Part shown: piece after piece, positions 26,966 through 36,551 of the stretch
Layout: each line of letters begins with the position of its first letter
Numbering within the stretch: the first letter of the stretch is position 1
Source of the DNA: JBBTCJ01 sp038043285
Lineage (GTDB): Bacteria > Planctomycetota > Phycisphaerae > UBA1845
Direction: 5' to 3'
Assembly (NCBI GenBank): GCA_038043285.1
Contig: JBBTCJ010000034.1
Span: 1-64,000, forward strand
DNA length: 64,000 nucleotides
The notes under the pieces: model-generated
Told to the model about the DNA's origin: nothing
Databases searched by the model: none
Seen by the model: the letters and a program-made list of their open reading frames with translations, nothing else
Translations under genes and position numbers: made by a program

Positions 26966-28309
26966 TCAACAATACCGAACCGCGGCATGGGCAGGCAAGT
27001 AAAAGGAACGCACGATCCGATCCGCCCGAACGAGGCCCTCCCGCGTGAGTCGAACGCATGTCGCATCGACCTCCAGCCACCCTCGAAGGGACAAATCGTC
27101 CAGCAAGGGCGCGAAGCAGTCGCGCAAGTCCGGACCAAACTTGTCTCGCAGATGTTCGATGTTGACCTCGCCGAGCTTCAGTCGGAGAACCAGCTCACGC
27201 ACGAACTGCTCCTCCTTGTTGAGCGGATAGGCCCGATGGACGGGAAGTTCTCCGGCGCCTATGGCGCCGGTGTAAGCGTCCAAAGACGCCAGGTTCTGGA
27301 AGTGTACGCCGGAAACGTAGGAGAACGACGCCACGCCCAAACCCAGCACGTCAGCCCCACGGTACTGCTCGTCCTGGTACACGAAGCAATGCCTGACGGG
27401 ATCCCTCACTGCGGCGTAAGCGCTGCGAACCTGATAGCCGCAACCCTCCAACTGCGCGAACGCACGCATCAAGCGGGAGCGCTTCTCGTCCCAATCCGGC
27501 AGTGGGGCCGGCGGCCCCGACCCGTGCATCGATCGGCACAGCGGCGTGTTGTAGGGGATTTCCAGTTCATAGATCGTGATCATCTCCGGATCAAGTTCCA
27601 TCGACCGATCGACGCTGCACAGGAAACTCGCCTCCGTTTCCCCGGGAAGCCCGACGATGAGATCGAGATTGACCACCGCGAAGTCGCCCCGGCGAATGGC
27701 CGCATACGCCCTCTCTACGTCCGCAGTGAGGTGAGCCCGACCGGAAAGCTGCAAGATATGGTCGTCGAAGCTCTGCACGCCGAGGCTGACGCGGGTGACG
27801 CCGCCGTCGACGAGTCTGCTTACCAGTGCGTCGCTCACGGATCGCGGCGCGCACTCAAACGTCACTTCGCGCACCTCGCCCCAGGAGAATGTCCGCCGCA
27901 GGCCGTCAAGCAGACGCTCGGTCAACTCCGCCCCGAGCAGCGACGGGGTTCCACCGCCGAAGTAAACGAAGCTCGGCCGGCGGTTCTTGAAGGCCGCGGA
28001 ACCGGCGTACATCCGCGCCTCGGCAATCAGGAGATTCACATACTCCGTCCTCTGCTCCAGCGTGTGCTCGGCATAGGACAGGTAGTAACAGTAGTCGCAG
28101 CGTTTCATGCAAAACGGGACATGAACGTACAACCCCAGCGGCGCCGCCGGGGAGGGCGGCGGCGACAATAGGAGCTTTCTTACATCGGCCACGTGTTTCG
28201 GCGACCAGGTGGAGAAGGGCGGATAGGCAGCGACGAAGTAGTTGCCCTCCAGTGGTTCGTCGGAGTTGATCGGCTGCCGACAAACCCTGCTATCCCCAGG
28301 TCGATCCAC
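26966..28309 (-). CDS. HemW-like radical SAM protein (coproporphyrinogen-oxidase-like)
   Basis: The open frame runs back to 29140 but its first part is a shadow of the FG-GAP gene. A GTG at 28307-28309 with GGAG ten bases upstream is the best start found; it gives 447 residues. The radical SAM cluster is FCMKRCDYCYY with cysteines 67, 71 and 74, preceded by YVHVP. Next come FGGGTPSLL and VSLGVQSFDD, typical of HemN/HemW. The fourth cysteine of true HemN (CxxxCxxCxC) is missing, which fits HemW-like haem chaperones or other radical SAM relatives. The exact function is open. It leads the xdhC-mocA group. Confidence 0.82.
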   Translation of the reverse strand: MDRPGDSRVCRQPINSDEPLEGNYFVAAYPPFSTWSPKHVADVRKLLLSPPPSPAAPLGLYVHVPFCMKRCDYCYYLSYAEHTLEQRTEYVNLLIAEARMYAGSAAFKNRRPSFVYFGGGTPSLLGAELTERLLDGLRRTFSWGEVREVTFECAPRSVSDALVSRLVDGGVTRVSLGVQSFDDHILQLSGRAHLTADVERAYAAIRRGDFAVVNLDLIVGLPGETEASFLCSVDRSMELDPEMITIYELEIPYNTPLCRSMHGSGPPAPLPDWDEKRSRLMRAFAQLEGCGYQVRSAYAAVRDPVRHCFVYQDEQYRGADVLGLGVASFSYVSGVHFQNLASLDAYTGAIGAGELPVHRAYPLNKEEQFVRELVLRLKLGEVNIEHLRDKFGPDLRDCFAPLLDDLSLRGWLEVDATCVRLTREGLVRADRIVRSFYLPAHAAVRYC

Positions 28310-28454
28310 GGTCCCAACTCTCCGATTTCGTCGCCCAGCCGCCCCCAACGCGCACGATCCGCCGGGCTTCACCCCGCCACTCGACGAATCTCCAGGTTCG
28401 TCTATCGGGCAGGCGCCGCTGGAGCCTTGCACGCCCCGTGCCAGCACCCCCCAG

Positions 28455-30269
28455 CTACGGGCAGAACGAAACCCGGGTGTAGTCGTCGATGTCCAGGTCG
28501 CCGTCGGCATCGAGGTCCAGGCGAGCGCAAGGCGCCTTCGGCGGCGGGATCCCGTGCTCGCCGAAGCAGCGTTGGAACGCGGCGAAGTCGGACAGGTCCA
28601 CACGGTGGTCGCCGTCCGCGTCTCCTGCGGCGCGACGCATGACGATCCGCTGATCAGCGGCAACGTCGCGTCGAAGCGTCTCCGTGCCGTCCGGCCAAGC
28701 GACGCGCAGTTCGTCGACGACGGCCGCGTCACCGAGTCCGAAGTGTTGCTCGTGCGGCCGCCCGGACAGGTAGCTGCCGCCCGCGATGACCTCGTGCGTG
28801 TACGTCGTGTCACCCACGGTTGCATGGACGCGGGCACCGACCGCGTTTCGGTTGACGTCGCACCCACCGACCAACAGCACGTCGAGCCAATGCCCTTGGT
28901 TCGGCGTGCGGTTCTCCAACAGGATCGTGGTTCCCAGAAGGTTGGTGACCAGGAGATCCTGGTCCCCGTCGAGGTCGTAATCGAAGGCCACCGCCGCGCG
29001 GGCGTCTCCGACAAAGTCGGCTCCCGTGCCGGCAGACCGCGCGAAATGGTCCGTTCCGTCGTTGAGAAACAGGACTTCCGGCGTGTCCACCAGGCCGGGA
29101 CTGAAGATCTCCAGGAACTGGTCGTAACCGTTGACCGCATACAGGTCTAGATCGCCGTCGTTTTCCACGTCGAGGAACTCCGCTCCCCAGCCCCAGTACG
29201 CGTCGCGAACGCCGCGTGGGCCGGCTTCGTCCACGAACGACAGCACGCCGGTTTCCGTGAGCTGGTTGATCTGCATCGTATTGTACTGCGTCGTGCCCAC
29301 CCGCCCGTCGTTGAGGTTGTTGTCGGTGATGTTGGTATTGAACAGGTCAAGGTCGCCGTCGTTGCCCAAATCGGCGACGGCCACCCCCATGTCGTTGCCC
29401 GTGTGCGTTGCCCCCACGGCGATCGTCCGGTCGACGAAAAACCCGCCGTCATTGCGGTAGTAGACGTCGGAAGTGTGATCCACCGCTACGTACAGGTCGG
29501 GATCGCGGTCATTGTCAAAATCGGCGAAAATGCAGGTGAAGCTGTCGCGGCTGAACTCACCCAGTCCGACGTCGAGGGTCACGTCTTGGAAGTGGAAATC
29601 GCCAAGGTTCCGATAGAGCCGATTGTAGCCGGGGAAGATCGGGTTGTTTCCGCCTGTCTCCATGAACCAGAATCCGACGTAGACGTCGAGCCGTCCGTCG
29701 TTATCGTAATCACCCAGGCAGGCTCCTCCCTTGAGGTAGCCGAACGGAGCGAACCCCGAACCGGGCGTCACGTCGACGAACGTCGAACCGTCGTTGCGGT
29801 AGAGCCTGCAGGGCGGATGCGGCTCAGCCGTGGTGTCGTCGTTGATCAGTAGCAGGTCTTGCAACCCGTCGTTATCGAAATCGGCAAAATGCGCAAGACG
29901 ACCCAAGCCGAGGTCGGCCACGCCCAATGCAACGCTCACGTCGGTGTAGCGGCGACTTCCATTCACCACGTCGTTGCGGAACAGCTTGTTGGGTTGTCCC
30001 TCCTGGCCGAGGAGATACAGGTCGTAATCGCCGTCGCCGTCATAGTCGCCGACCGCGGCTCCATTGCCCATGTTTTTCTGCATCATGGCGAGGATGGCGG
30101 TTCGGTCGCGGGGCCAGCTAGTGTCGAGGAAATCAAACGTCGGGCCGTAGGGGACGGAGTGGACTAAGCCGAGATCGTTGCCCACGCTGACAAAACTGAC
30201 CTGGGCGCTTGCGGTGGATGCCAGCACGCAGAGGATGAAGGCACGTGTGGGCAACAGCCTGGCGTTCAT
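28455..30269 (-). CDS. Secreted FG-GAP/VCBS repeat protein with ASPIC/UnbV and dockerin-like C terminus
   Basis: This 604-residue protein starts with a signal peptide (RAFILCVLASTASA, cleavage about residue 22). Residues 60-430 contain repeated calcium-binding FG-GAP/VCBS units such as VGDYDGDGDYDLYLLG, ADFDNDGLQDLLLIND and LGDYDNDGRLDVYVGF, expected to form a beta-propeller. Residues about 440-540 look like an ASPIC/UnbV domain (VGARVHATVG, LRVAWPDGTE). The end (GDADGDHRVDLSDFAAFQRC, then LDADGDLDIDDY) is a duplicated dockerin-like calcium motif common in planctomycete secreted proteins. Role in surface adhesion or cargo binding is inference. Confidence 0.88.
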   Translation of the reverse strand: MNARLLPTRAFILCVLASTASAQVSFVSVGNDLGLVHSVPYGPTFDFLDTSWPRDRTAILAMMQKNMGNGAAVGDYDGDGDYDLYLLGQEGQPNKLFRNDVVNGSRRYTDVSVALGVADLGLGRLAHFADFDNDGLQDLLLINDDTTAEPHPPCRLYRNDGSTFVDVTPGSGFAPFGYLKGGACLGDYDNDGRLDVYVGFWFMETGGNNPIFPGYNRLYRNLGDFHFQDVTLDVGLGEFSRDSFTCIFADFDNDRDPDLYVAVDHTSDVYYRNDGGFFVDRTIAVGATHTGNDMGVAVADLGNDGDLDLFNTNITDNNLNDGRVGTTQYNTMQINQLTETGVLSFVDEAGPRGVRDAYWGWGAEFLDVENDGDLDLYAVNGYDQFLEIFSPGLVDTPEVLFLNDGTDHFARSAGTGADFVGDARAAVAFDYDLDGDQDLLVTNLLGTTILLENRTPNQGHWLDVLLVGGCDVNRNAVGARVHATVGDTTYTHEVIAGGSYLSGRPHEQHFGLGDAAVVDELRVAWPDGTETLRRDVAADQRIVMRRAAGDADGDHRVDLSDFAAFQRCFGEHGIPPPKAPCARLDLDADGDLDIDDYTRVSFCP

Positions 30270-30358
30270 CGATCCTCCGACACCCTCACCTCGTCCGCTC
30301 CGGCACCTTTCGGTACGCTCCTGCGGACCATCACTCTCCGCGAAGCCCGTGCATACAA

Positions 30359-30394
30359 CGGGCAGGCGAGTCGTCGGAACGACCCGCCTGCCCG
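30359..30394 (-). terminator. Strong GC hairpin, putative terminator
   Basis: Two 16-base arms, CGGGCAGGCGAGTCGT and ACGACCCGCCTGCCCG, pair with one mismatch around a four-base loop. It lies about 110 bases past the stop of the MopE-like gene and 90 bases before the FG-GAP gene. No T run follows. A weaker hairpin with CCCCTCT/AGAGGGG arms sits at 30465-30490. Confidence 0.5.
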
Positions 30395-30505
30395 GTCTGG
30401 GTTAGGTCAGATGCTCTTGCAGCGTGGGGCTACGGCCATTCCCGGCTCCCCACCCTCACCCCCGCCCCTCTCCCTGCAATGGAAGAGGGGTTGAGGAAAA
30501 CCATG

Positions 30506-33500
30506 TCACGGTTCCTCGCATCCGGCGTTCGGATCCACCGGCTTGGGAACGATGTTGCCGGTGATGCCGATGAAGTCGAAGAACGCGTTGTTCGCATCCG
30601 GGTTGCCGTCGGTCTCGATGGCGATGATTCGATCTCTCTGGAACTCAACGAACCCGCCAAGCCCCAGACCGTCGGCGTCCAGCGGCGGGGTGTGGTCCCG
30701 CAGCTTGCCCTCGAGGATGTCCATGGTCTCGGTCCGTCCGCTCTCGTCGTTGAAGAATCCGAGTTCGGGCACGTCCGTCGGTCCGCCGCACACCACGCCG
30801 AACGGCGTCTCGCGGTCCAGCGACAGGAAGTTGAACTTGATCCGGTCGCGGCCGGTGTTCGGATTGGTGACCACGTCCAGGCTGAGATTCAGCCGAACCG
30901 TCGCGCAATACTCCCACAGGATGCACTCCGTGGAAGCGGTGCTCTGGGTTCCGAACTCGAGGTCCAGATCGCCCAGCGAGCAATCCGGAATGCTCTCCAA
31001 CGAACCTGAGTTGAGAACGCCGTTGCCGTCGCGGTCAGCGACCAAATGCAACGAAATCTGATCGTACTGCAGCACGACCTCGACGCCTGACGTCGCCGGA
31101 TCGTCGTCGATCAACATCTTCGGCGGGTTGTGGATCCGCCCATTGAGGATCAACGTCGAGCCGACATTAATGTTGGTGTTGCGGCGGATGCGCGCCGCAC
31201 GGCAACAGGCACGACGATCGTCGTCGAGCGGATCATTGACGCCGCCGTAGGGATAGGCCGCCTCGCAAGCGTCGGTGCAACCGTCCAGACGAGCACAGAA
31301 CCGTTGACAGGTGTCCGTGCTTCGCATGCCGATGCACCGAGCGCGCTTGTGTTCGTCGGTGATGGTGCTGCAATCGTCGGGAATGAAGTTGCCGAAGGTC
31401 CGCGTGGTTTCAAACTGGGTCTTGAGGCGACCGGTCATAACCATGCTGTAGAAAAGCTGGTTAAACACGTCGTCCGAGATGGCGATGGTGACGTGGCCGA
31501 CGGGGTTGCCGGCGGCGTCGAGGATCGGCGGAATCGGGATCGGCGCGTTCTTCAGCGGCGTGCCGGCGATCGCCGGGGCAGCCGGGTCGATTTCCGACGG
31601 TTCCGGCGCGAAGTTCGACTCGATCGACACCGCAAGACCGGTGTTGGTGATCGCTGCGTCGGAGACCTTGCTGTCCCGCTGCCTGGTGCCGAACTCCGGC
31701 AGATCCTTGTTCTCGAACTTGGCGAAATCCGTATCAAACGGATCGCCGTCCATCGAGCCGAGCTTCTCCTTGATGTCGTCGGCGGTCATCTCAAACTCGA
31801 TCGTGCCCAGACCCGGATCCCACAGGCCGAAGGTGATCACCTGTCCGAGGAAGTTGAGTACGTCCAGGAAGAAACCGAGCAGGCACCCGATGTCGATTTC
31901 GCCGCCGATGTGCGTGAAATCGTTGGGATCGGTTTCCCCGAGGTCGAAAGTCACGTCGAGCGGCTGACGCTGTTCGCGCGGAACGCCGCTTTGCAGCAGG
32001 CGGTCGCGGGTCACGTCGAAAGCCACGAACATGCCCTTCTGGTTGATTCGACCGTCTAAATCCACCGTCACGCAGACGGCGCAGGCGCAGCCCCCGAAGG
32101 CGCAGACGCATCCGCTCTCGCAATACCCGTCCCAGTGGGCGGTGATGTCGATCTGCGGAAGGTTGATCTTGGTGTGGATCGACCCTTCCCGGGGGTCGGG
32201 CGTGCCCGACGCGTTGAGATCAACCTCCACGGAGAAACTGTCGTCGTGCAGGTCGGTGTTGTTGATGAACATCTTCGTCGGTGGGTCGCATTCGACGTCG
32301 ATCTCTTTTCGCTCAGTCGGGGTGTCCTTGATCGCCCGTTTTGCCCGGTCGCCGAGGCACTTCTTGTTCTTGTTCTTCATAGCCTCAAAGAACGTGTCGA
32401 TGCCCGGTTCGGTGATGGCCAGCACGAAGGCGCGTCCGATGACACCCGGATCAGCGGCAACGATCGAAGCGACGGCGGATGGCGCTCCGACAATCGGCCC
32501 GACGGCGAAGAAGAAGCTGTCGAAGGTCATGTTGTCGTCGACGTCCACCGCCTGGGCGACCAGCCGGTTGGAACCCTTGGTGAATGAGCCTGCGGAGCCG
32601 CCGTGCGTATCCACCGCGTCACGGAGGTTGGTTTCAGGCACCATCACGTCAAATGCGACCTTGTAGCTGTCGCCGGCGTCCGTTCCATTGCCAAGCGTGA
32701 CGATGGGGTTGGACACGTCGATCGGGAATCCGTTGATGTTGGCCGAAGCGATGGCCAACCCGTGGCACACTTCGCCCACGACGTGCGTCGGTCCGCCCGC
32801 GGTGACCTCGCCCGGCGTCGGATCGGTCACGTCAATCTTAAACACCATCGAGATGCCCTTGTCGTAGACGTCGTCGGCGTGGCACGAATCCGTCGGGCGT
32901 CCGGGCGTCTTGGGGAACGCACTCGGTCGCCATTCGCCATCGATCGCAACGATGTGCCCGCCGCAACCCAAACCGGACAACGTCATGCTCAACGTGTTCG
33001 AGGCCATTTCGTCTATGGCGCCCGACGACACCATCAGGTCCGTAACCGTCACCGCGGTCCCGTTCACGTCCACCACGCCGCTGAATGGTCCGCCTGGGAA
33101 GTCCGTCTCCGGGCGAATCCCCAATCCGTCTGGTTTCGGACGCAGGATGTCCACCCCGTCAACCCGAATCGACAGGCTGTGCGGATCGACCATGGGAATG
33201 GCCGCCAGCACCTGTGTATCACCACCGCCGGAGCTGACCACAGAGTTGGCCGGCTGAATCACGTCGAGGTACGGAATGTTCGAGCAAAACGCCTGGACGG
33301 TGTTCTTGCCGTCCTGGGCGGTCACGCGGAGCATCGGGATCGGGGCGAACATCTCGTGCCACGGTCCTCGTGAATTGCTCTTGGTCGTCCACTTCCAGTC
33401 CTTGGGGGAGATGCGACTCGCCAGGTGTGCGCGCTCGCCGTTGTTGACCGGCAGTACATCAAGCGTCGAGCCATCGACGTCAATGGCGACAAGTTCCGCG

Positions 33501-34918
33501 GTCACCGTCGGGGCGACGATTCCGCCCGTGGCCTCAAACTGGATCCGATGCCAACCCGTGCAATCGTTGCCCGGACGCCCGCGGTCGTAGGGCAGGGCGC
33601 AGGTGACCGCCAAGTCAAGCCCGCCGCAGTCAATGTCCGCGGCATCGGCTTGGCCGTCGCAGTCGTTGTCGATTCCGTCGGTGCAGGTGATGCCCGACGG
33701 GCCTTCCTGCGATCCGGACAAAGCCACCGCATCGCATACCGTCGAGAGTTTATTGCCGCTGCAAACCTTTACGCCGCTGGTCTGACACGGGCCCTGACCG
33801 GCGGTGCACGCCGATCCGAGGTCCGCGAAATCCTCGTCCACATTGCCGTCGCCGTCGTTGTCCTTGCCGTCGCATTTCTCGGCTTCCTGGCAGCCGCTGT
33901 CAGCAAGGTCGATGGCACTGTCACAGTCGTTGTCGAGGCCGTCCATACAGCGGACACCCCCGGGGACGTTCTCGGATTGGGGCGGAAAGGCGACGGCGTT
34001 GCATTTCGTTAGGCCGCTGCCGTCGCAGACGATCGTGCCGTTGTTCAGGCACGCGCCAGTGCCGACGGTGCAGGCAACGCCGAGTCCGAGACCGTCGTCG
34101 GCGGTTCCGTCGTTGTCGTTGTCGAATCCGTCGCAGATTTCCGCGGTCGTGCAGTCGGTGTCGTGGCGAACGTTGTTCTCGTCCACTCCGCCGTGGTCAA
34201 CGAACCCGTCGCAGTCGTTGTCCAAGTGGTCGAAACAGGTCACGACCGTGGGGTCAACGACGCTGGGATCGGACAGGCTGCGACCTTCGTCGCGCGGGTC
34301 GGGAGCGCCGGGAACCGCGTTGCAGGCGCCGCCGGTTCCGTCCCCCTTGCAGACGACCGAACCGAATCGGGCGCAGATGCCCAGGCCACTCACGCACTGC
34401 GTGCCGAGCGGATAATCACCGAACTGAAGATAGGTCGGCGAGCTGCCAAGGCACAACCCCCCGGGGCAATCGGCGGGATCGTCGCAGGCGATTCCATCAT
34501 TGCCACCGCCGTCACAGGCGGCCGTTCCGTCACGCGTGAAGGCCGTGGCGTTCTCGTCCGTCTGTCCGTTGCAGTTGTCATCAACGCCGTTGCAGCACTT
34601 ATCGTTGACGCCGTTGCAGGCTTCGGACATGCCCGAGTTGATGAGAATGTTCGTGTCGTCGCAGTCCGGTCCGGTGCAGTCGGCGCCCACTCCGTAGCCG
34701 TCGCCGTCGCCGTCGATGCAGTCGACGGCCACGAATCCGGATCGCAACGTAGGCTGGACGGCTCGCAGGCGATCATCCGCCGGGCGGGTTCGACCGACCT
34801 TCTCACTCGCGTCAGCAATCACGCCGCCCGTGAACAGCGCGGCACACGCCATTAGCGCAAACGACTTCCCTCGATATGCCGCGCCCCGTTTTCCAGGTGA
34901 TCCTTCCCTCGCAAACAT
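30506..34918 (-). CDS. Giant secreted protein with MopE-type metal-binding repeats
   Basis: AAGGAG lies ten bases before the ATG. The 1470-residue protein has an N-terminal signal (KSFALMACAALFTGGVIADA). Residues about 65-440 hold at least six cysteine- and Asp-rich units such as CNGVDDNCNGQTDE, CFDHLDNDCDGFVDHGG, CDGFDNDNDGTADDG and CTDGIDNDCDGQADAAD, the putative metal-binding motif first named in MopE and frequent in myxobacteria and planctomycetes. The remaining thousand residues are not recognised; they are beta-rich in appearance with scattered cysteine pairs, including a cysteine cluster near GYCESGCVCAFGGCACAVC. Extracellular location is expected; function unknown. Confidence 0.85.
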   Translation of the reverse strand: MFAREGSPGKRGAAYRGKSFALMACAALFTGGVIADASEKVGRTRPADDRLRAVQPTLRSGFVAVDCIDGDGDGYGVGADCTGPDCDDTNILINSGMSEACNGVNDKCCNGVDDNCNGQTDENATAFTRDGTAACDGGGNDGIACDDPADCPGGLCLGSSPTYLQFGDYPLGTQCVSGLGICARFGSVVCKGDGTGGACNAVPGAPDPRDEGRSLSDPSVVDPTVVTCFDHLDNDCDGFVDHGGVDENNVRHDTDCTTAEICDGFDNDNDGTADDGLGLGVACTVGTGACLNNGTIVCDGSGLTKCNAVAFPPQSENVPGGVRCMDGLDNDCDSAIDLADSGCQEAEKCDGKDNDGDGNVDEDFADLGSACTAGQGPCQTSGVKVCSGNKLSTVCDAVALSGSQEGPSGITCTDGIDNDCDGQADAADIDCGGLDLAVTCALPYDRGRPGNDCTGWHRIQFEATGGIVAPTVTAELVAIDVDGSTLDVLPVNNGERAHLASRISPKDWKWTTKSNSRGPWHEMFAPIPMLRVTAQDGKNTVQAFCSNIPYLDVIQPANSVVSSGGGDTQVLAAIPMVDPHSLSIRVDGVDILRPKPDGLGIRPETDFPGGPFSGVVDVNGTAVTVTDLMVSSGAIDEMASNTLSMTLSGLGCGGHIVAIDGEWRPSAFPKTPGRPTDSCHADDVYDKGISMVFKIDVTDPTPGEVTAGGPTHVVGEVCHGLAIASANINGFPIDVSNPIVTLGNGTDAGDSYKVAFDVMVPETNLRDAVDTHGGSAGSFTKGSNRLVAQAVDVDDNMTFDSFFFAVGPIVGAPSAVASIVAADPGVIGRAFVLAITEPGIDTFFEAMKNKNKKCLGDRAKRAIKDTPTERKEIDVECDPPTKMFINNTDLHDDSFSVEVDLNASGTPDPREGSIHTKINLPQIDITAHWDGYCESGCVCAFGGCACAVCVTVDLDGRINQKGMFVAFDVTRDRLLQSGVPREQRQPLDVTFDLGETDPNDFTHIGGEIDIGCLLGFFLDVLNFLGQVITFGLWDPGLGTIEFEMTADDIKEKLGSMDGDPFDTDFAKFENKDLPEFGTRQRDSKVSDAAITNTGLAVSIESNFAPEPSEIDPAAPAIAGTPLKNAPIPIPPILDAAGNPVGHVTIAISDDVFNQLFYSMVMTGRLKTQFETTRTFGNFIPDDCSTITDEHKRARCIGMRSTDTCQRFCARLDGCTDACEAAYPYGGVNDPLDDDRRACCRAARIRRNTNINVGSTLILNGRIHNPPKMLIDDDPATSGVEVVLQYDQISLHLVADRDGNGVLNSGSLESIPDCSLGDLDLEFGTQSTASTECILWEYCATVRLNLSLDVVTNPNTGRDRIKFNFLSLDRETPFGVVCGGPTDVPELGFFNDESGRTETMDILEGKLRDHTPPLDADGLGLGGFVEFQRDRIIAIETDGNPDANNAFFDFIGITGNIVPKPVDPNAGCEEP

Positions 34919-35239
34919 GATGAGCTAACTCCTTGAGCTTGGATTCTGAATGGACCGCGGGCGACAACCCGCGGCATCACAAGTTGTTCGTGTTGATGAA
35001 CTTTCCCACTCCCCCCGTGAGTACCATGACGGAGCTTTCCCCGCTTCGCGCAACCTACCCCGTGAAGCTTCGCTCCGCCGCCACCGGTCATCGAGTGGCC
35101 CAACCCGATGAGCCGGCTACCGCAGGTTGCATGATAGCCGATTGGGCCGGTTGCGACAAGGAACAGCAATCGTCGAATCGCCAACGGTTATCGGATTGGG
35201 GCGACGAGTCGTCCTACGCAGAGGATCCCACGCGGGGGT
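34919..35239. other. Intergenic region, small hairpin only
   Basis: Between two minus-strand genes. A perfect 7-base hairpin (CCGCGGG / CCCGCGG, 34955-34974, loop CGACAA) lies 36 bases before the MopE-like start codon and could be in its leader. Nothing else recognised. Confidence 0.5.
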
Positions 35240-36448
35240 TCAGTGCTTTGGGGTCGGCGAGCCAAGCCACGCGGAATCCACGGCCAAGGGAGCAACGGGC
35301 GATCCATCGGAGTGGATGCCCATGAAGTGCTGCTGAACGGTGTCTCCGAAGGCGTAGCTGAGATCCTCACCATGGAAGGCGCCGTCGATCAGTCCGTCGG
35401 CAATCTTCCAAAACCCGAAGTAATCGAGGACGTTCGGTGGGCCGAAACGCTCCATTCTCCGAAGACGAACCCTTTCGCGCAGGGTTCCCCCGGGCAGCCC
35501 AATGCCCGTAAGCGGGCTGGTCGATGACCCGCCCGGGAGGGGAGGGGGAAAGCCCTGTGCGATCGACAATGGAGCGAAGTGGTCGGCCAGGATCGGCGGG
35601 GTGACGGCCCGGTCGGAGGGCATTCTCACAAGTTCGAGTCGTGTTGTCGGAACTTGTCGGAAGGCATCAAGAATGGCCATAGCCACCGAGTCTCCGACGA
35701 GATCGTCGTCCTCGCCGACAACGACAAGAACCAGGGAACCCTCCGGGATCAACGCGAGTTCATCGAGACCGACGACCTGCCCGGCGCCCGGTTCGACAAG
35801 GAACACGAACGCCGGAGGGGGCAGGCCGTTCGAGGTCGACGTCGCCGCCAACCGTGCAGCAAGCATTCCGCCGAACGAGTGCCCGATCCAACCGATCTGA
35901 CCGACGACCGGGCGGACGGGTCCGTCAGTTTTCAGCCGGTTCCACGCGGATTGAGCCGCGCGCAGCGCGTGAAGCCGCATGGCCTCCGGCGCGTCTCGCA
36001 AAAGCTCCTGGTATCGAGGAAAGACCACGATGTTGCCTTTTCGAACAAGATGCTGAATCCAGGCGCCGTAGATTCGCGGGTGCATTCCACCCCATCCATG
36101 CAGAAAGACAATGACCGGCGCCTCGTCGGGCGTCGGGTCGGAGGGAGTGAAGATCCAATATTCGTCGGCGCCTTGTCCGTAGACCGCCGACGACGCCGTC
36201 GCGTGTCGATAATCAGCGCCACCGGGTCCGTCCGACGGTTGGCCTGGGGGGCGGATGGTATCGACGGTGTTACAGCCGCCGCCGCAGAATGCGACCGCAA
36301 GCACCATGTAGAGATACCGAAGGAATAACCGCGGGTATGCCGCAGGGTCAGGCTGGCGCGGAGATTCGAACGTCGGTAGACGTTCCCGCGTCCGCGCGGG
36401 CTGTCTCCCGCGGCTCGCGAGGTAGACTCCCGACGGGGGGCAGATCAT
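35240..36448 (-). CDS. Alpha/beta-hydrolase, possibly a lipoprotein
   Basis: The open frame gives 402 residues, but the first 40 look non-coding; an internal ATG at 36305-36307 (MVLAVAFCGGGC) gives 355 residues. A hydrophobic stretch ending in GGGC (about residue 58 of the long form) could be a lipobox, followed by a Pro/Gly-rich linker. The hydrolase core has VIVFLHGWGGMHP and the nucleophile elbow GWIGHSFGGMLAA. A later aspartate (VVVGEDDDLVG) and histidine (ADHFAP) fit the triad. It resembles dienelactone-hydrolase/PET-hydrolase-like enzymes; substrate unknown. Confidence 0.75.
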   Translation of the reverse strand: MICPPSGVYLASRGRQPARTRERLPTFESPRQPDPAAYPRLFLRYLYMVLAVAFCGGGCNTVDTIRPPGQPSDGPGGADYRHATASSAVYGQGADEYWIFTPSDPTPDEAPVIVFLHGWGGMHPRIYGAWIQHLVRKGNIVVFPRYQELLRDAPEAMRLHALRAAQSAWNRLKTDGPVRPVVGQIGWIGHSFGGMLAARLAATSTSNGLPPPAFVFLVEPGAGQVVGLDELALIPEGSLVLVVVGEDDDLVGDSVAMAILDAFRQVPTTRLELVRMPSDRAVTPPILADHFAPLSIAQGFPPPLPGGSSTSPLTGIGLPGGTLRERVRLRRMERFGPPNVLDYFGFWKIADGLIDGAFHGEDLSYAFGDTVQQHFMGIHSDGSPVAPLAVDSAWLGSPTPKH

Positions 36449-36551
36449 TCGTGGTTCCTATTTCGATTCCGTCGGGTTTCCAACGGTCGCTTTGAAGTCC
36501 GCGGGTTCATTCCCTTGGCGACTGAAGGCCATCGGTGGTCGTGCGGCCAGT

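Noticed and set aside
28310..29140. 277-codon N-terminal extension of the HemW-like protein
   Set aside because: Ser/Arg/Thr-rich shadow of the FG-GAP gene; protein-like sequence begins only near 28.3 kb.
33400..34850. Tandem DNA repeat in the MopE-like gene
   Set aside because: Periodicity comes from repeated Asp/Cys protein motifs, with divergent codons.
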